NCBI GenBank assembly: GCA_003240855.1
Contig: QFNN01000087.1
Span: forward strand, 1-12,660
Length of the DNA: 12,660 bases
Source of the DNA: Sphingomonas sanxanigenens
GTDB taxonomy: Bacteria > Pseudomonadota > Alphaproteobacteria > Sphingomonadales > Sphingomonadaceae
Reading direction: 5' to 3'
Made by a program: the position numbers and the translations under genes. Below, piece by piece: positions 1 to 6,184 of this stretch. The notes below the pieces were generated by a model, which saw nothing but the letters and a program-made list of their open reading frames with translations, was not told the origin of the DNA and ran no database searches. Numbering within the stretch: position 1 is the stretch's first letter; the number at the start of each line of letters is the position of its first letter.

Positions 1-100
1 GTTTCGCCTCTTCCTTGGCCGGCTTGTCGGCGGCGGGCGCCGCGACGGCGGCGAAGGCGAGGGTGGAAGCGAAGGCGATCGAGGCAAGCAGGCGAACCAT
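1..100 (-). CDS. Small exported protein, 5' end only (unknown function)
   Basis: Only the first 33 codons lie in the window; the gene continues past the left edge. The N-terminus starts MVRLLASIAFASTLAFAA and reads as a Sec signal peptide: one arginine, then a hydrophobic alanine-rich stretch, with a likely signal peptidase I site near residues 20-23 (AVAAPA). After that comes a charged Ala/Lys/Glu/Pro segment (ADKPAKEEAK), as is common at the start of small periplasmic proteins. The ATG at 100 is preceded by GGAG with a 6-base gap, which supports this start. The gene lies downstream of the phoX-like gene on the same strand, but a hairpin at 169-195 separates them, so it probably has its own promoter. 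I do not recognise the family and infer no function. Confidence 0.6.
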   Translation of the reverse strand, partial: MVRLLASIAFASTLAFAAVAAPAADKPAKEEAK

Positions 101-162
101 GGGCAACTCCGGACCGGATGAAGCCGCCGGGTTAGCGCGCCGTCGATGCGACGTCGAGGCGT

Positions 163-195
163 AACGAAAAGGGGCGACGCAACGCGCCGCCCCTT
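163..195 (-). terminator. Probable intrinsic terminator after the phoX-like gene
   Basis: Bases 169-180 and 184-195 form a 12-pair stem with one mismatch (A177/C187) and a 3-base loop. Read on the minus strand, the stem ends in CGCCCCTT and is followed by TTCGTTACG, a weak T-rich tract. It begins 20 bases after the stop codon at 215-217, the expected place for a transcription end. The short T tract lowers confidence. Confidence 0.6.
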
Positions 196-214
196 CCGTC
201 TTGCCGATCGGGGA

Positions 215-2716
215 TCAGAGGCCGATGACGCCGCCGTCGGCCTTGGTGATCACGATCGTGGCCGAACGCGGACGCTGCGTCGAAGCGCCGGTCTGCGAAT
301 AGGGCCAGTTGCTCGTGATGTTGGTCGGGCTGCCATTTTCGCCCGGATGCTGGATGTTGACGAACAGCGCGCGGCCGTCCGGCGTCGTATCGATGCCGGT
401 GATCTCGCACTCCTTGGGGCCGACGAGGAAGCGGCGGAGCTGCGTGCCCGGCGCCTTGCCGACGAACGTCGCCTGCGTGCGGGTCGTCACGCCGTCCGAA
501 CCTGTGTTGGTGATCGTCCGCGCGCCGCCGTCGCCCACCGTGCCCGGCATCCCGCAGAGCAGCATGCAGTTGGTCACGTCGGTATAGGCGCCGTCGTCGG
601 TTTCGATCCACAGCAGCGGGTTGACGAGGCCGCCGGGGTTGGTCGTGCGGCTGAACCACAGGCCGTCGGGGCTCGACAGGTCGTTGGTCGCGTCGAGGCC
701 CGACAGGTTGATGTTGGTCGCATCGAGATCCGAGCCGGCGCCGAACAGGTAGATGTCCCATTTGAAGCTGGTCGCCTCGGTGGTGTCGCCATCCTCGCGC
801 AGGCGGATGATGTGGCCATTGGGGTTGCCGCGCTGGTTGGTCGCACCCTTCGGGTCGTTATAGTAGCGCGGGTTGGCGGCGTCCGTATTGTCGATCCGGC
901 GCGTGGAGTTATTGGTCAGCGTCAGATACATCTCGCCGGTCTTGGGGTTGACCGCCGTCCATTCGGGCCGGTCCATCTTGGTCGCGCCCAGCACGTCGCC
1001 GGCAAGGCGGGCATTGGCCAGCACATCAGCCTGATCGGCGAAGGGATAGACGGTCGAGCTGCTCGTCAGACCATTCTGGCCAAAGACCAGCGGCAGCCAC
1101 TGGCCGCTGCCGTCGGCATTGAACTTCGCGACATAAAGCGTGCCGTTGTCGAGATATTTGTCGCCAATCGCGAGGCGATCAGCGGCGTTCGCGTCAGCGG
1201 CGACCCAGGGCGTCGCCGAAACGAACTTGAACAGATATTCGTTGGTCGCGTCGTCGCCCATATAGAAGGCCGGCTTGCGGCCCGGCACAATGTTGCCCGG
1301 GCAGCAGCCCTCGTGGTTCATGCGGCCAAGCGCCGTGCGCTTGCGCGGGGTCGCGGCCGGATTGTAGGGATCGATTTCGACCACCCAGCCATATTGGTTG
1401 ATCTCGTTGCGGAAATCGCCCGTGCCGTCGGCGGCCTTGGTCGCGTCCGCCGTGGCGTTGAACTTGGCGAAGCGCGTGTCGCCGGCGTCGACGGGAGTCG
1501 CGGTCGTCCAGCCATAGTTGCCGGCGCGCACGCCGCTCGATCCGTAACGGTTGAGCGACGTCACCGACTTGGCGTTGCCGGCGGCGGTGCGCACGGCGTC
1601 GTCGCCCGCGTCGCGGCGGAAATAGCCGACCCAGTTTTCCTCACAGGTGGCGTAGGTGCCCCAGGGCAGATAGCCGTTGGCGCAGTTGTTGATCGTCCCG
1701 CGCCCGGCCTCGCCGGTCGGCGAGTAAGCCGTTTTCATCAGCGCATGGCCACGCAGCGGCCCGTTGATGGAGGTCGGCGTGAACGGATTGATGCGGCGGT
1801 TGAGCGCCGAGTTCTGGACATAGGCCCATGTGCCGGTCGATCCGCGCGTCACCTCGATCGCGCTGATGCCGTGCGCCATGATTTCCTTCAGCACTTCGGC
1901 GACGGGGCGCTGGCCGTTGGTCGTGGTCGGGCCGTTCACGTGCAGATAGCGCTGGGTGATATTCTCGTGGTTCATCACCAGAACGCCGCGGCTGCTGTTG
2001 CTCAGGTTGGGCGTATTGCCCGTCGCGGCCAGGCCGAAGAAGGACATGCCGTCATGGTGGTCGCCCGCGCGGAACTCGAAGCTCGCGTCGCTGCCGTCAT
2101 TGGCATAGGCGCCGGTGGCCGCGTTGATCGGATCGCCGAGGCGGTAGAGGATAGTGACATTGTAGCCCGCCGGGACGGTCACGACGTCGTTGAGGTTCTT
2201 GGCGACCGCTGTGAAGCCCAGCGCGGCGGGCGTGACGGTGACGGTCGTTTCGGCGCTGCTCGACTGTCCGTTGCTGTCGGTCGCGGTCAGCCGGAAGATG
2301 AGCGGGGTCGAGGTCGAAACGCTGGGCGCGATGAAGGTCGCGGTTGCGGTATTGGCGTTTGTGAGCGCCGTCGTCGGGCCGGAAATCTGGGCCCAGGCAT
2401 AGTTCATGATCGCCGCGCCATATTTGCTGGCCGTGCCCGAAAGCGTCACCACCTGGCCCGATGCCGCCGTTCCGTTCGCGCCGGCGTTGACGGTCAGGTC
2501 GCCGTGGGGGACGACATTGTCGCCTTCGCCGCACGCGACGAGCGCAAAGCCGCCCAGCGAAAGCGCGGCGGTCGCCTTGGCGGCGCTGAACAGCGCGGCG
2601 CGACGCGAATAGCGCGCGTCGATGATGCTGTGGATCGTCGGATTGTCGGAAAGGTTGGTGTCGACATCGCCGTCGTTATAGGCCTGCGTCAGATCGGTCA
2701 CTTCATTCCCCCGCAT
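215..2716 (-). CDS. phoX: PhoX-family (DUF839) exported alkaline phosphatase with Ig/PKD-like domain
   Basis: A protein of 833 residues. PhoX enzymes are Tat-exported, iron- and calcium-dependent phosphomonoesterases that release phosphate from organic esters outside the cytoplasm. Residues 37-43 are SRRAALF, a twin-arginine signal after an unusually long n-region; a hydrophobic segment follows and ends ALVAC with Cys62, a possible lipobox. About residues 72-165 look like a PKD/Ig-like beta domain. The rest carries PhoX family motifs: MNHE (248-251), TCEENW (Cys358 plausibly the iron-ligating Cys), MNHEGCC (466-472), DRPEW (582-586) and NIQHPGE (His790). The ATG at 2716 has no clear Shine-Dalgarno; a GTG at 2701 has GCGGGGG just upstream and may be the real start. 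An ATG at 2824 is rejected because it lies inside the rpsI terminator and upstream of a Pho-box-like array. Assignment to the family is firm; phosphatase activity is inferred. Confidence 0.8.
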   Translation of the reverse strand: MRGNEVTDLTQAYNDGDVDTNLSDNPTIHSIIDARYSRRAALFSAAKATAALSLGGFALVACGEGDNVVPHGDLTVNAGANGTAASGQVVTLSGTASKYGAAIMNYAWAQISGPTTALTNANTATATFIAPSVSTSTPLIFRLTATDSNGQSSSAETTVTVTPAALGFTAVAKNLNDVVTVPAGYNVTILYRLGDPINAATGAYANDGSDASFEFRAGDHHDGMSFFGLAATGNTPNLSNSSRGVLVMNHENITQRYLHVNGPTTTNGQRPVAEVLKEIMAHGISAIEVTRGSTGTWAYVQNSALNRRINPFTPTSINGPLRGHALMKTAYSPTGEAGRGTINNCANGYLPWGTYATCEENWVGYFRRDAGDDAVRTAAGNAKSVTSLNRYGSSGVRAGNYGWTTATPVDAGDTRFAKFNATADATKAADGTGDFRNEINQYGWVVEIDPYNPAATPRKRTALGRMNHEGCCPGNIVPGRKPAFYMGDDATNEYLFKFVSATPWVAADANAADRLAIGDKYLDNGTLYVAKFNADGSGQWLPLVFGQNGLTSSSTVYPFADQADVLANARLAGDVLGATKMDRPEWTAVNPKTGEMYLTLTNNSTRRIDNTDAANPRYYNDPKGATNQRGNPNGHIIRLREDGDTTEATSFKWDIYLFGAGSDLDATNINLSGLDATNDLSSPDGLWFSRTTNPGGLVNPLLWIETDDGAYTDVTNCMLLCGMPGTVGDGGARTITNTGSDGVTTRTQATFVGKAPGTQLRRFLVGPKECEITGIDTTPDGRALFVNIQHPGENGSPTNITSNWPYSQTGASTQRPRSATIVITKADGGVIGL

Positions 2717-2750
2717 TACGGATTGTTCATGCGGCGGGTAGCGACGGTGC

Positions 2751-2790
2751 ATGACGGAAAGATGCAGCATCGAAGTCAGATTGATGACAT
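2751..2790 (-). promoter_or_regulatory. Pho-box-like array upstream of phoX
   Basis: Read on the minus strand, the four 7-mers are ATGTCAT (2784-2790), CTGACTT (2773-2779), GCTGCAT (2762-2768) and CCGTCAT (2751-2757), each separated by 4 bases, giving an exact 11-base period. The PhoB half-site consensus is CTGTCAT at 11-base spacing. Matches are 6/7, 5/7, 3/7 and 6/7. The array ends 35 bases before the ATG at 2716. I could not pick a convincing -10 element. PhoB control is inferred from the pattern and from the downstream phosphatase. Confidence 0.55.
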
Positions 2791-2800
2791 TGTGTCGACA

Positions 2801-2840
2801 AAGAAAAAGGGGCGGCCCCGCCACCGGGACCGCCCCTTTT
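2801..2840 (-). terminator. Intrinsic terminator of the rplM-rpsI operon
   Basis: AAAAGGGGCGG (2805-2815) pairs perfectly with CCGCCCCTTTT (2830-2840) across a 14-base loop. On the minus strand the stem runs into TTTTTCTT, a good T tract. It lies 43 bases downstream of the rpsI stop and upstream of the Pho-box-like array, so it insulates phoX from ribosomal protein transcription. Confidence 0.85.
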
Positions 2841-2851
2841 CGTATCGCTGT

Positions 2852-2874
2852 GAACGCTCCGGGGAGGAGCGTTC
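2852..2874 (-). other. Perfect 9-bp hairpin after the rpsI stop
   Basis: GAACGCTCC (2852-2860) and GGAGCGTTC (2866-2874) form a perfect stem with a 5-base loop, 8 bases beyond the rpsI stop codon. No T tract follows it. It may protect the mRNA 3' end or back up the terminator at 2801-2840, together forming a tandem pair. Confidence 0.5.
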
Positions 2875-2882
2875 GGACAGGA

Positions 2883-3425
2883 TCAGCGCTTCGAGAACTG
2901 GAAGCTGCGACGGGCCTTCGCCTTGCCGTACTTCTTGCGCTCGACCGCGCGGCTGTCGCGGGTCAGGAAGCCCGCGGCCTTCACCGGCGCGCGCAGCACC
3001 GGCTCGAAGCGGGTCAGCGCCTGGCTGATGCCGTGCTTGACCGCGCCGGCCTGGCCCGAGAGGCCGCCGCCCTTGACGGTGGCGACGACGTCATACTGGC
3101 CCTCGCGCTCGGCGACCGAGAAGGGCTGGTTGATGACGAGGCGCAGCGTCGGACGCGCGAAATAGATTTCCTGATCGCGGCCGTTGATCGTGACCTTGCC
3201 GGTGCCGGGCTTCAGCCACACGCGGGCGACGGCGTCCTTGCGGCGGCCGGTGGCGTAGGCGCGGCCCTGCGCGTCGACCTGCTTCTCGCGAAGCGGGGTG
3301 GTCGGGGCGGCAGGCGCGACGGGGGCCTCGGCGGTCGCTTCGGTCGCGACGACGGCTGCCGGAGCGGCGGCCTGCGCGCTGGTCAGCGCGGCGAGATCGG
3401 ACAGGGACTGGCGATTGTCGGACAT
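2883..3425 (-). CDS. rpsI: 30S ribosomal protein S9
   Basis: A protein of 180 residues. S9 sits in the head of the small subunit, and its C-terminal tail reaches the P-site tRNA. The conserved core begins near residue 56 (AYATGRRKDAVARVW), contains GGGLSGQAGAVKHGISQAL, and ends in the basic tail KKYGKAKARRSFQFSKR with the family's terminal SKR. The first ~50 residues are an extra Ala/Pro/Val/Thr-rich stretch absent from the ~130-residue E. coli protein; I recall similar extensions in sphingomonad S9 proteins. The ATG at 3425 overlaps the rplM stop by one base (TAATG), pointing to translational coupling. A hairpin and an intrinsic terminator follow the stop. Confidence 0.97.
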   Translation of the reverse strand: MSDNRQSLSDLAALTSAQAAAPAAVVATEATAEAPVAPAAPTTPLREKQVDAQGRAYATGRRKDAVARVWLKPGTGKVTINGRDQEIYFARPTLRLVINQPFSVAEREGQYDVVATVKGGGLSGQAGAVKHGISQALTRFEPVLRAPVKAAGFLTRDSRAVERKKYGKAKARRSFQFSKR

Positions 3426-3904
3426 TATGCGCCCACCTTGTTCTTGCGGTTCATCGAGGCGACGTCGAGCACCTCGGGGTTCTGGGCTTCGTGCGGATGC
3501 GCGGCGCCCGAGAAGATGCGCAGGTTGCGCATCTGCTGGCGACCCAGCGGGCCGCGCGGGATCATGCGCTCGATCGCCTTTTCAAGTACGCGCTCGGGGA
3601 AACGACCCTCGAGCACCTTGCCAGCGGTGATTTCCTTCAGGCCGCCGGCATAGCCGGTGTGCTTGTAGTAAATCTTCTGCTTCAGCTTGTTGCCGGTGAA
3701 GCGGACCTTGTCAGCATTGATGATGATGACATTGTCGCCGCAGTCGATGTGCGGGGTGAAGCTCGGCTTGTGCTTGCCGCGCAGGATGTTGGCGACGATC
3801 GACGCGAGCCGGCCGACGACCAGACCCTCTGCATCGATGAGATGCCATTTCTTTTCCACCTGAGCCGGGGTGATCGACTTGGTGGTCTTCATCAGAGCCT
3901 TCAT
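3425..3904 (-). CDS. rplM: 50S ribosomal protein L13
   Basis: A protein of 159 residues. L13 is an early-assembly protein of the large subunit. Family motifs are plain: KKWHLIDAEGLVVGRLAS, LRGKHKPSFTPHIDCGDNV, KIYYKHTGYAGG, and ERMIPRGPLGR followed by LRIFSGAAHPHEAQ. It is somewhat longer than the 142-residue E. coli protein, mainly at the ends. The ATG at 3904 is chosen because MKALMKTTK is the usual N-terminus in this group; GAGG lies about 11 bases upstream. The ATG four codons downstream has AAGG before it and is a possible alternative. It is the first gene of a two-gene operon with rpsI. In E. coli, L13 represses this operon through the mRNA leader; a hairpin in the leader here (3936-3959) could serve a like role. 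Confidence 0.97.
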   Translation of the reverse strand: MKALMKTTKSITPAQVEKKWHLIDAEGLVVGRLASIVANILRGKHKPSFTPHIDCGDNVIIINADKVRFTGNKLKQKIYYKHTGYAGGLKEITAGKVLEGRFPERVLEKAIERMIPRGPLGRQQMRNLRIFSGAAHPHEAQNPEVLDVASMNRKNKVGA

Positions 3905-3935
3905 GGCCTGTGACCTCGTTTCCTGAAAATAAACC

Positions 3936-3959
3936 GCGCCGCCCGTTTCCGGACGACGC
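3936..3959 (-). promoter_or_regulatory. GAAA-capped hairpin in the rplM-rpsI mRNA leader
   Basis: On the minus strand, bases 3959-3950 pair with 3945-3936 in a 10-bp stem (two G-U pairs) closed by a GAAA tetraloop (3949-3946). It would start about 4 bases after the predicted transcription start and end 31 bases before the ATG. The stem and GNRA loop are direct observations; a role in L13 autoregulation or mRNA stability is inference. Confidence 0.5.
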
Positions 3960-3969
3960 TGATGGCGGC

Positions 3970-3998
3970 CTAATGCGGGCGAGGGCGGCGAAAGTCAA
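3970..3998 (-). promoter_or_regulatory. Probable housekeeping promoter of rplM-rpsI
   Basis: On the minus strand, a -35 hexamer TTGACT (3998-3993) is followed after 17 bases by CATTAG (3975-3970). The -35 matches the sigma-70 consensus in 5 of 6 bases; the -10 in only 3 of 6, which is common in GC-rich alphaproteobacteria. The predicted start is near 3963, giving a leader of about 59 bases. Confidence 0.6.
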
Positions 3999-4048
3999 GC
4001 AAAAGCGCGCCATTGCTGACGGGTATCTGAATACCATTAAGCGAAAGA

Positions 4049-4137
4049 CCGTCATTGCGAGGAGGCGAAGCCGACGAAGCAATCCAGAAGGATGCACGGT
4101 GCCGCACTGGATTGCGTCGCTCCGCTCGCAATGACGG
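4049..4137. repeat. Interspersed palindromic repeat (GTCATTGCGAG family)
   Basis: An 89-base imperfect inverted repeat. The left arm (4049-4086) begins CCGTCATTGCGAG and ends GCAATCCAG; the right arm (4107-4137) begins CTGGATTGC and ends CTCGCAATGACGG. The outer 13 bases and inner 9 bases of each arm are perfectly complementary; the middle of the stem is imperfect and the left arm is longer. Repeats opening GTCATTGCGAG and closing GCAATCC are, from memory, widespread between genes in sphingomonads and other bacteria. No transposase lies in the window. It sits between the divergent ends of two leftward units: upstream of the rplM promoter and 28 bases beyond the stop at 4165. Confidence 0.75.
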
Positions 4138-4164
4138 CGGATGGCGAATGGCGGACGGTGCCGC

Positions 4165-4965
4165 TTAACCCCCGGAAGGCGTCAGCGTCCGCGTCTCGAT
4201 CATCGTGCGCGTCAGGTTGCCCGGCCCGCTGTTCACGCGCGTGCGCACAGATTTCACCAGCAGCCCGGTGGTGCGCGATATGTCGGCCTCGACATGCTCG
4301 GTGACCGAGATCATCGCGCCGCTCGCCGGATCGGTGCGTGAATCGAGCACGAAATGCGCGATGTCGCCGTCGCTGCCGGTCAGCGTTTCCGATCCGCTGA
4401 TCCGCGCCGGTCCGGCCGGGGCCTGGCTGAAGCCGACCGCCTCGCCGATTGGCGCGGTGATTGCGGCGTGATCGGTCAGTTGGCGCGTATCCTCCATCAG
4501 TCGCGCTTTGCGCGCCTCGAGCGGCGCGTTCTCGACTGAGGCGACCAGTGCGCGGATGCCGGCCTTCTTCTCGGGCGTCGCAGCGGGATCGCTTTCGGAG
4601 ATGCGCATCGCGGTCTCGAAGCTCTCGACCATCCGCGCCCAGCCCTTGTCGAAATCGATGGGCTCGATGATCGCGCCGTTCGCGCCGATCTTGTAGGCGA
4701 AGGTGTAACCCTTCAGCACCGCGACGCTGCTTTCAAACACATGCTTGGGATTGCCCGTCGCGTCGGTCGAATAGTCGGTCACGGTCATTTCCAGCCGCCT
4801 GCCCGCGCCATCGGGCGCGAAGCGCACCGACCAGACGACCGAGAAATGCCACTTGCCCGCGCGGACGTCCTGCTCCTGCGCCTTCTCGTAGCGGAACGTC
4901 GTCGCAGGCGGGGCGAAGGGGATGGAGAGCGTGGCCGCCGCCGCGCCAAGCGCCAGCGCGATCAT
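4165..4965 (-). CDS. Exported protein of unknown function, coupled to heme A synthase
   Basis: A protein of 266 residues that I do not recognise. The N-terminus MIALALGAAAATLSIPFA is hydrophobic and looks like a short signal peptide, though it has no positive charge before the core. The rest is soluble, rich in predicted beta strand (for example KWHFSVVWSVRF, RRLEMTVTDYS, MISVTEHVEAD) with a charged helical stretch around residues 110-160. It has no cysteine and no obvious catalytic motif. Its ATG (4965) overlaps the COX15 stop by 4 bases (ATGA), so the two are co-transcribed and probably translationally coupled. That hints at a role in the envelope linked to oxidase biogenesis, but this is only guilt by association. 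The stop TAA is followed by the palindromic repeat at 4049-4137 and no separate terminator. Confidence 0.8.
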   Translation of the reverse strand: MIALALGAAAATLSIPFAPPATTFRYEKAQEQDVRAGKWHFSVVWSVRFAPDGAGRRLEMTVTDYSTDATGNPKHVFESSVAVLKGYTFAYKIGANGAIIEPIDFDKGWARMVESFETAMRISESDPAATPEKKAGIRALVASVENAPLEARKARLMEDTRQLTDHAAITAPIGEAVGFSQAPAGPARISGSETLTGSDGDIAHFVLDSRTDPASGAMISVTEHVEADISRTTGLLVKSVRTRVNSGPGNLTRTMIETRTLTPSGG

Positions 4966-6017
4966 CGCGCGTTCCTCCGTCCCAGTGCGTGCGCGGTCGC
5001 GACGCTTGCGCCCAGCAGCAGCGCCGCCACCGCCTGATGCGCGACCGCGATCTCGATCATCACCCCGCTCAGCAGCGTGGCGATGCCGAGCAATATCTGC
5101 AGCGCGAGCAGCCCCGCCACCGCGCGCGCCTGCGTCCGCGCGCCGCGCTTCGCCGCGCGCATCGTCAGCACGGCCAGCCCCGCCGCCGCGACAAAGGCGA
5201 GCCAGCGATGCACGAACTGCACCACGATCGGATTGTCGACGAGGTTGCGCAGCATCGGGCTCAGCATCGGCGTGTCCGCCGGGAACCAGGCGTCGCCCAT
5301 CATCGGCCAGCTCGAAAAGGCGTAGCCGGCGCGCAGCCCGGCGGTGAAGGCGCCGAACATGATCTGGCAGGCGAGCAGCCCCAGCGCGATGATCGCGACG
5401 CCGGTCAGCCGCGCCGGCTTCGCGCGAGCGTTCCGCGCCAGCGCTTTCAGGTCGAGCGCAGTCCAGATCAGCGCCGAATAGATGAGCAGAGCGGTCATCA
5501 GATGCACCGCCAGCCGGATGTGGCTCACGTCCACCCGCCCGACGAGGCCCGATACCACCATCCACCAGCCGATCGCGCCCTGCAGCCCGCCGAGCGCAAG
5601 GATGCCGACCAGCCGCCAGCCATAGCCTTTGGGAATCGCGCGCTTCGCCGCGAACCAGATCAGCGGCAGCGCAAAGGCGACGCCGATCAGCCGCCCGATC
5701 AGCCGGTGGAGATATTCCCAGAAGAAGATCGCCTTGAACGCGGCCAGATCCATGCCGCGATTGACCGTCTGATATTCGGTCGTGCCCTTGTAATGCGCGA
5801 ACTCGGCTTGCCACTGCGCGTCGTTGAGGGGCGGGATCGCCCCGGTCAGGGGCTTCCATTCGGCGATCGACAGCCCCGATTCGGTCAGCCGGGTAATCCC
5901 GCCGACCACGACCATCAGGAAAACCAGCGCCGCCACCCACAGCAGCCAGTTGGAGATCGCGCGTGGTCGCGGACGGGCGCGGGAGGCGGACTGGCTGAAA
6001 CGGCGCGTGTCGGTCAT
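4962..6017 (-). CDS. ctaA: Heme A synthase (COX15/CtaA family)
   Basis: A protein of 351 residues in the inner membrane. It oxidises the C8 methyl of heme O to give heme A for aa3-type cytochrome c oxidase. The sequence shows about eight hydrophobic helices and the family signature GGITRLTESGLSIAEWKPLTG-type region at residues 39-59. The four conserved heme-binding histidines are visible: His104 (EYLHRLIGR), His172 (RLAVHL), His270 (FVHRWLAF) and His327 (AHQAVA). The length fits the Cox15-like (type 2) form of alphaproteobacteria. The ATG at 6017 is chosen over an in-frame ATG at 6059, because the extra 14 residues are Pro/Arg-rich, unlike the family, and overlap a possible promoter. The downstream unknown gene overlaps its stop by 4 bases. 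The bo3 oxidase at the right edge uses heme O and does not need this enzyme. Confidence 0.95.
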   Translation of the reverse strand: MTDTRRFSQSASRARPRPRAISNWLLWVAALVFLMVVVGGITRLTESGLSIAEWKPLTGAIPPLNDAQWQAEFAHYKGTTEYQTVNRGMDLAAFKAIFFWEYLHRLIGRLIGVAFALPLIWFAAKRAIPKGYGWRLVGILALGGLQGAIGWWMVVSGLVGRVDVSHIRLAVHLMTALLIYSALIWTALDLKALARNARAKPARLTGVAIIALGLLACQIMFGAFTAGLRAGYAFSSWPMMGDAWFPADTPMLSPMLRNLVDNPIVVQFVHRWLAFVAAAGLAVLTMRAAKRGARTQARAVAGLLALQILLGIATLLSGVMIEIAVAHQAVAALLLGASVATAHALGRRNAR

Positions 6018-6026
6018 GCCCCCGGG

Positions 6027-6055
6027 CCTATGCGCCTGCGCACGCGGGCGTGCAA
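6027..6055 (-). promoter_or_regulatory. Possible promoter of the heme A synthase gene
   Basis: On the minus strand, TTGCAC (6055-6050) and CATAGG (6032-6027) are 17 bases apart. Each matches the sigma-70 consensus at only 3 of 6 positions. If used, transcription would start near 6020, only a few bases before the ATG at 6017, so the mRNA would be almost leaderless. Weak evidence. Confidence 0.3.
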
Positions 6056-6072
6056 GCACGGGGTCCGGATCG

Positions 6073-6101
6073 TTGACCCCCGCCGCGCCGCCGCTTATAC
6101 G
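6073..6101 (+). promoter_or_regulatory. Probable housekeeping promoter of argD-argF
   Basis: TTGACC (6073-6078) and TATACG (6096-6101) are separated by 17 bases, matching the sigma-70 consensus at 5 of 6 and 4 of 6 positions. The predicted start is near 6108, giving a leader of about 77 bases before the argD ATG. Confidence 0.65.
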
Positions 6102-6114
6102 CGGCGTCCGTCAG

Positions 6115-6145
6115 GGCGGCCGCCGGGGCCGCCTTTTTGCGTTTT
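6115..6145 (+). terminator. Terminator-like hairpin inside the argD leader
   Basis: GGCGGCC (6115-6121) and GGCCGCC (6127-6133) form a perfect 7-bp GC stem with a 5-base loop, followed by TTTTTGCGTTTT. This is a textbook intrinsic terminator, but no rightward gene lies upstream of it in this window; it starts about 7 bases after the predicted argD transcription start. It is therefore a candidate attenuator. Confidence 0.6.
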
Positions 6146-6170
6146 GTCCGGAGCCTTTTCTCTAGCCCGT

Positions 6171-6176
6171 AAGGAG
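6171..6176 (+). promoter_or_regulatory. Shine-Dalgarno that fixes the argD start
   Basis: AAGGAG lies 8 bases before the ATG at 6185. A GTG at 6176 is in frame, but its first base is the last base of this motif, so it cannot be served by it; the ATG is the likely start. Confidence 0.8.
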
Positions 6177-6184
6177 TGCCCGTA

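Noticed and set aside
2717..2824. Extension of phoX to the ATG at 2824
   Set aside because: This start is inside the rpsI terminator and the extension covers the Pho-box-like array; the added residues are not conserved-looking and no ribosome site precedes it.
146..3028. A 960-codon open frame on the plus strand opposite phoX
   Set aside because: It is the antisense shadow of the phoX gene caused by high GC. The translation is Arg/Ala/Gly-rich with no domain, while the minus strand has clear PhoX motifs, and the frame runs through two terminators and into rpsI.
4096..4164. Direct repeat of ACGGTGCCGC at 4096-4105 and 4155-4164
   Set aside because: A 10-mer repeat in GC-rich DNA can arise by chance; it does not flank the palindromic element symmetrically, so it is not a target-site duplication.
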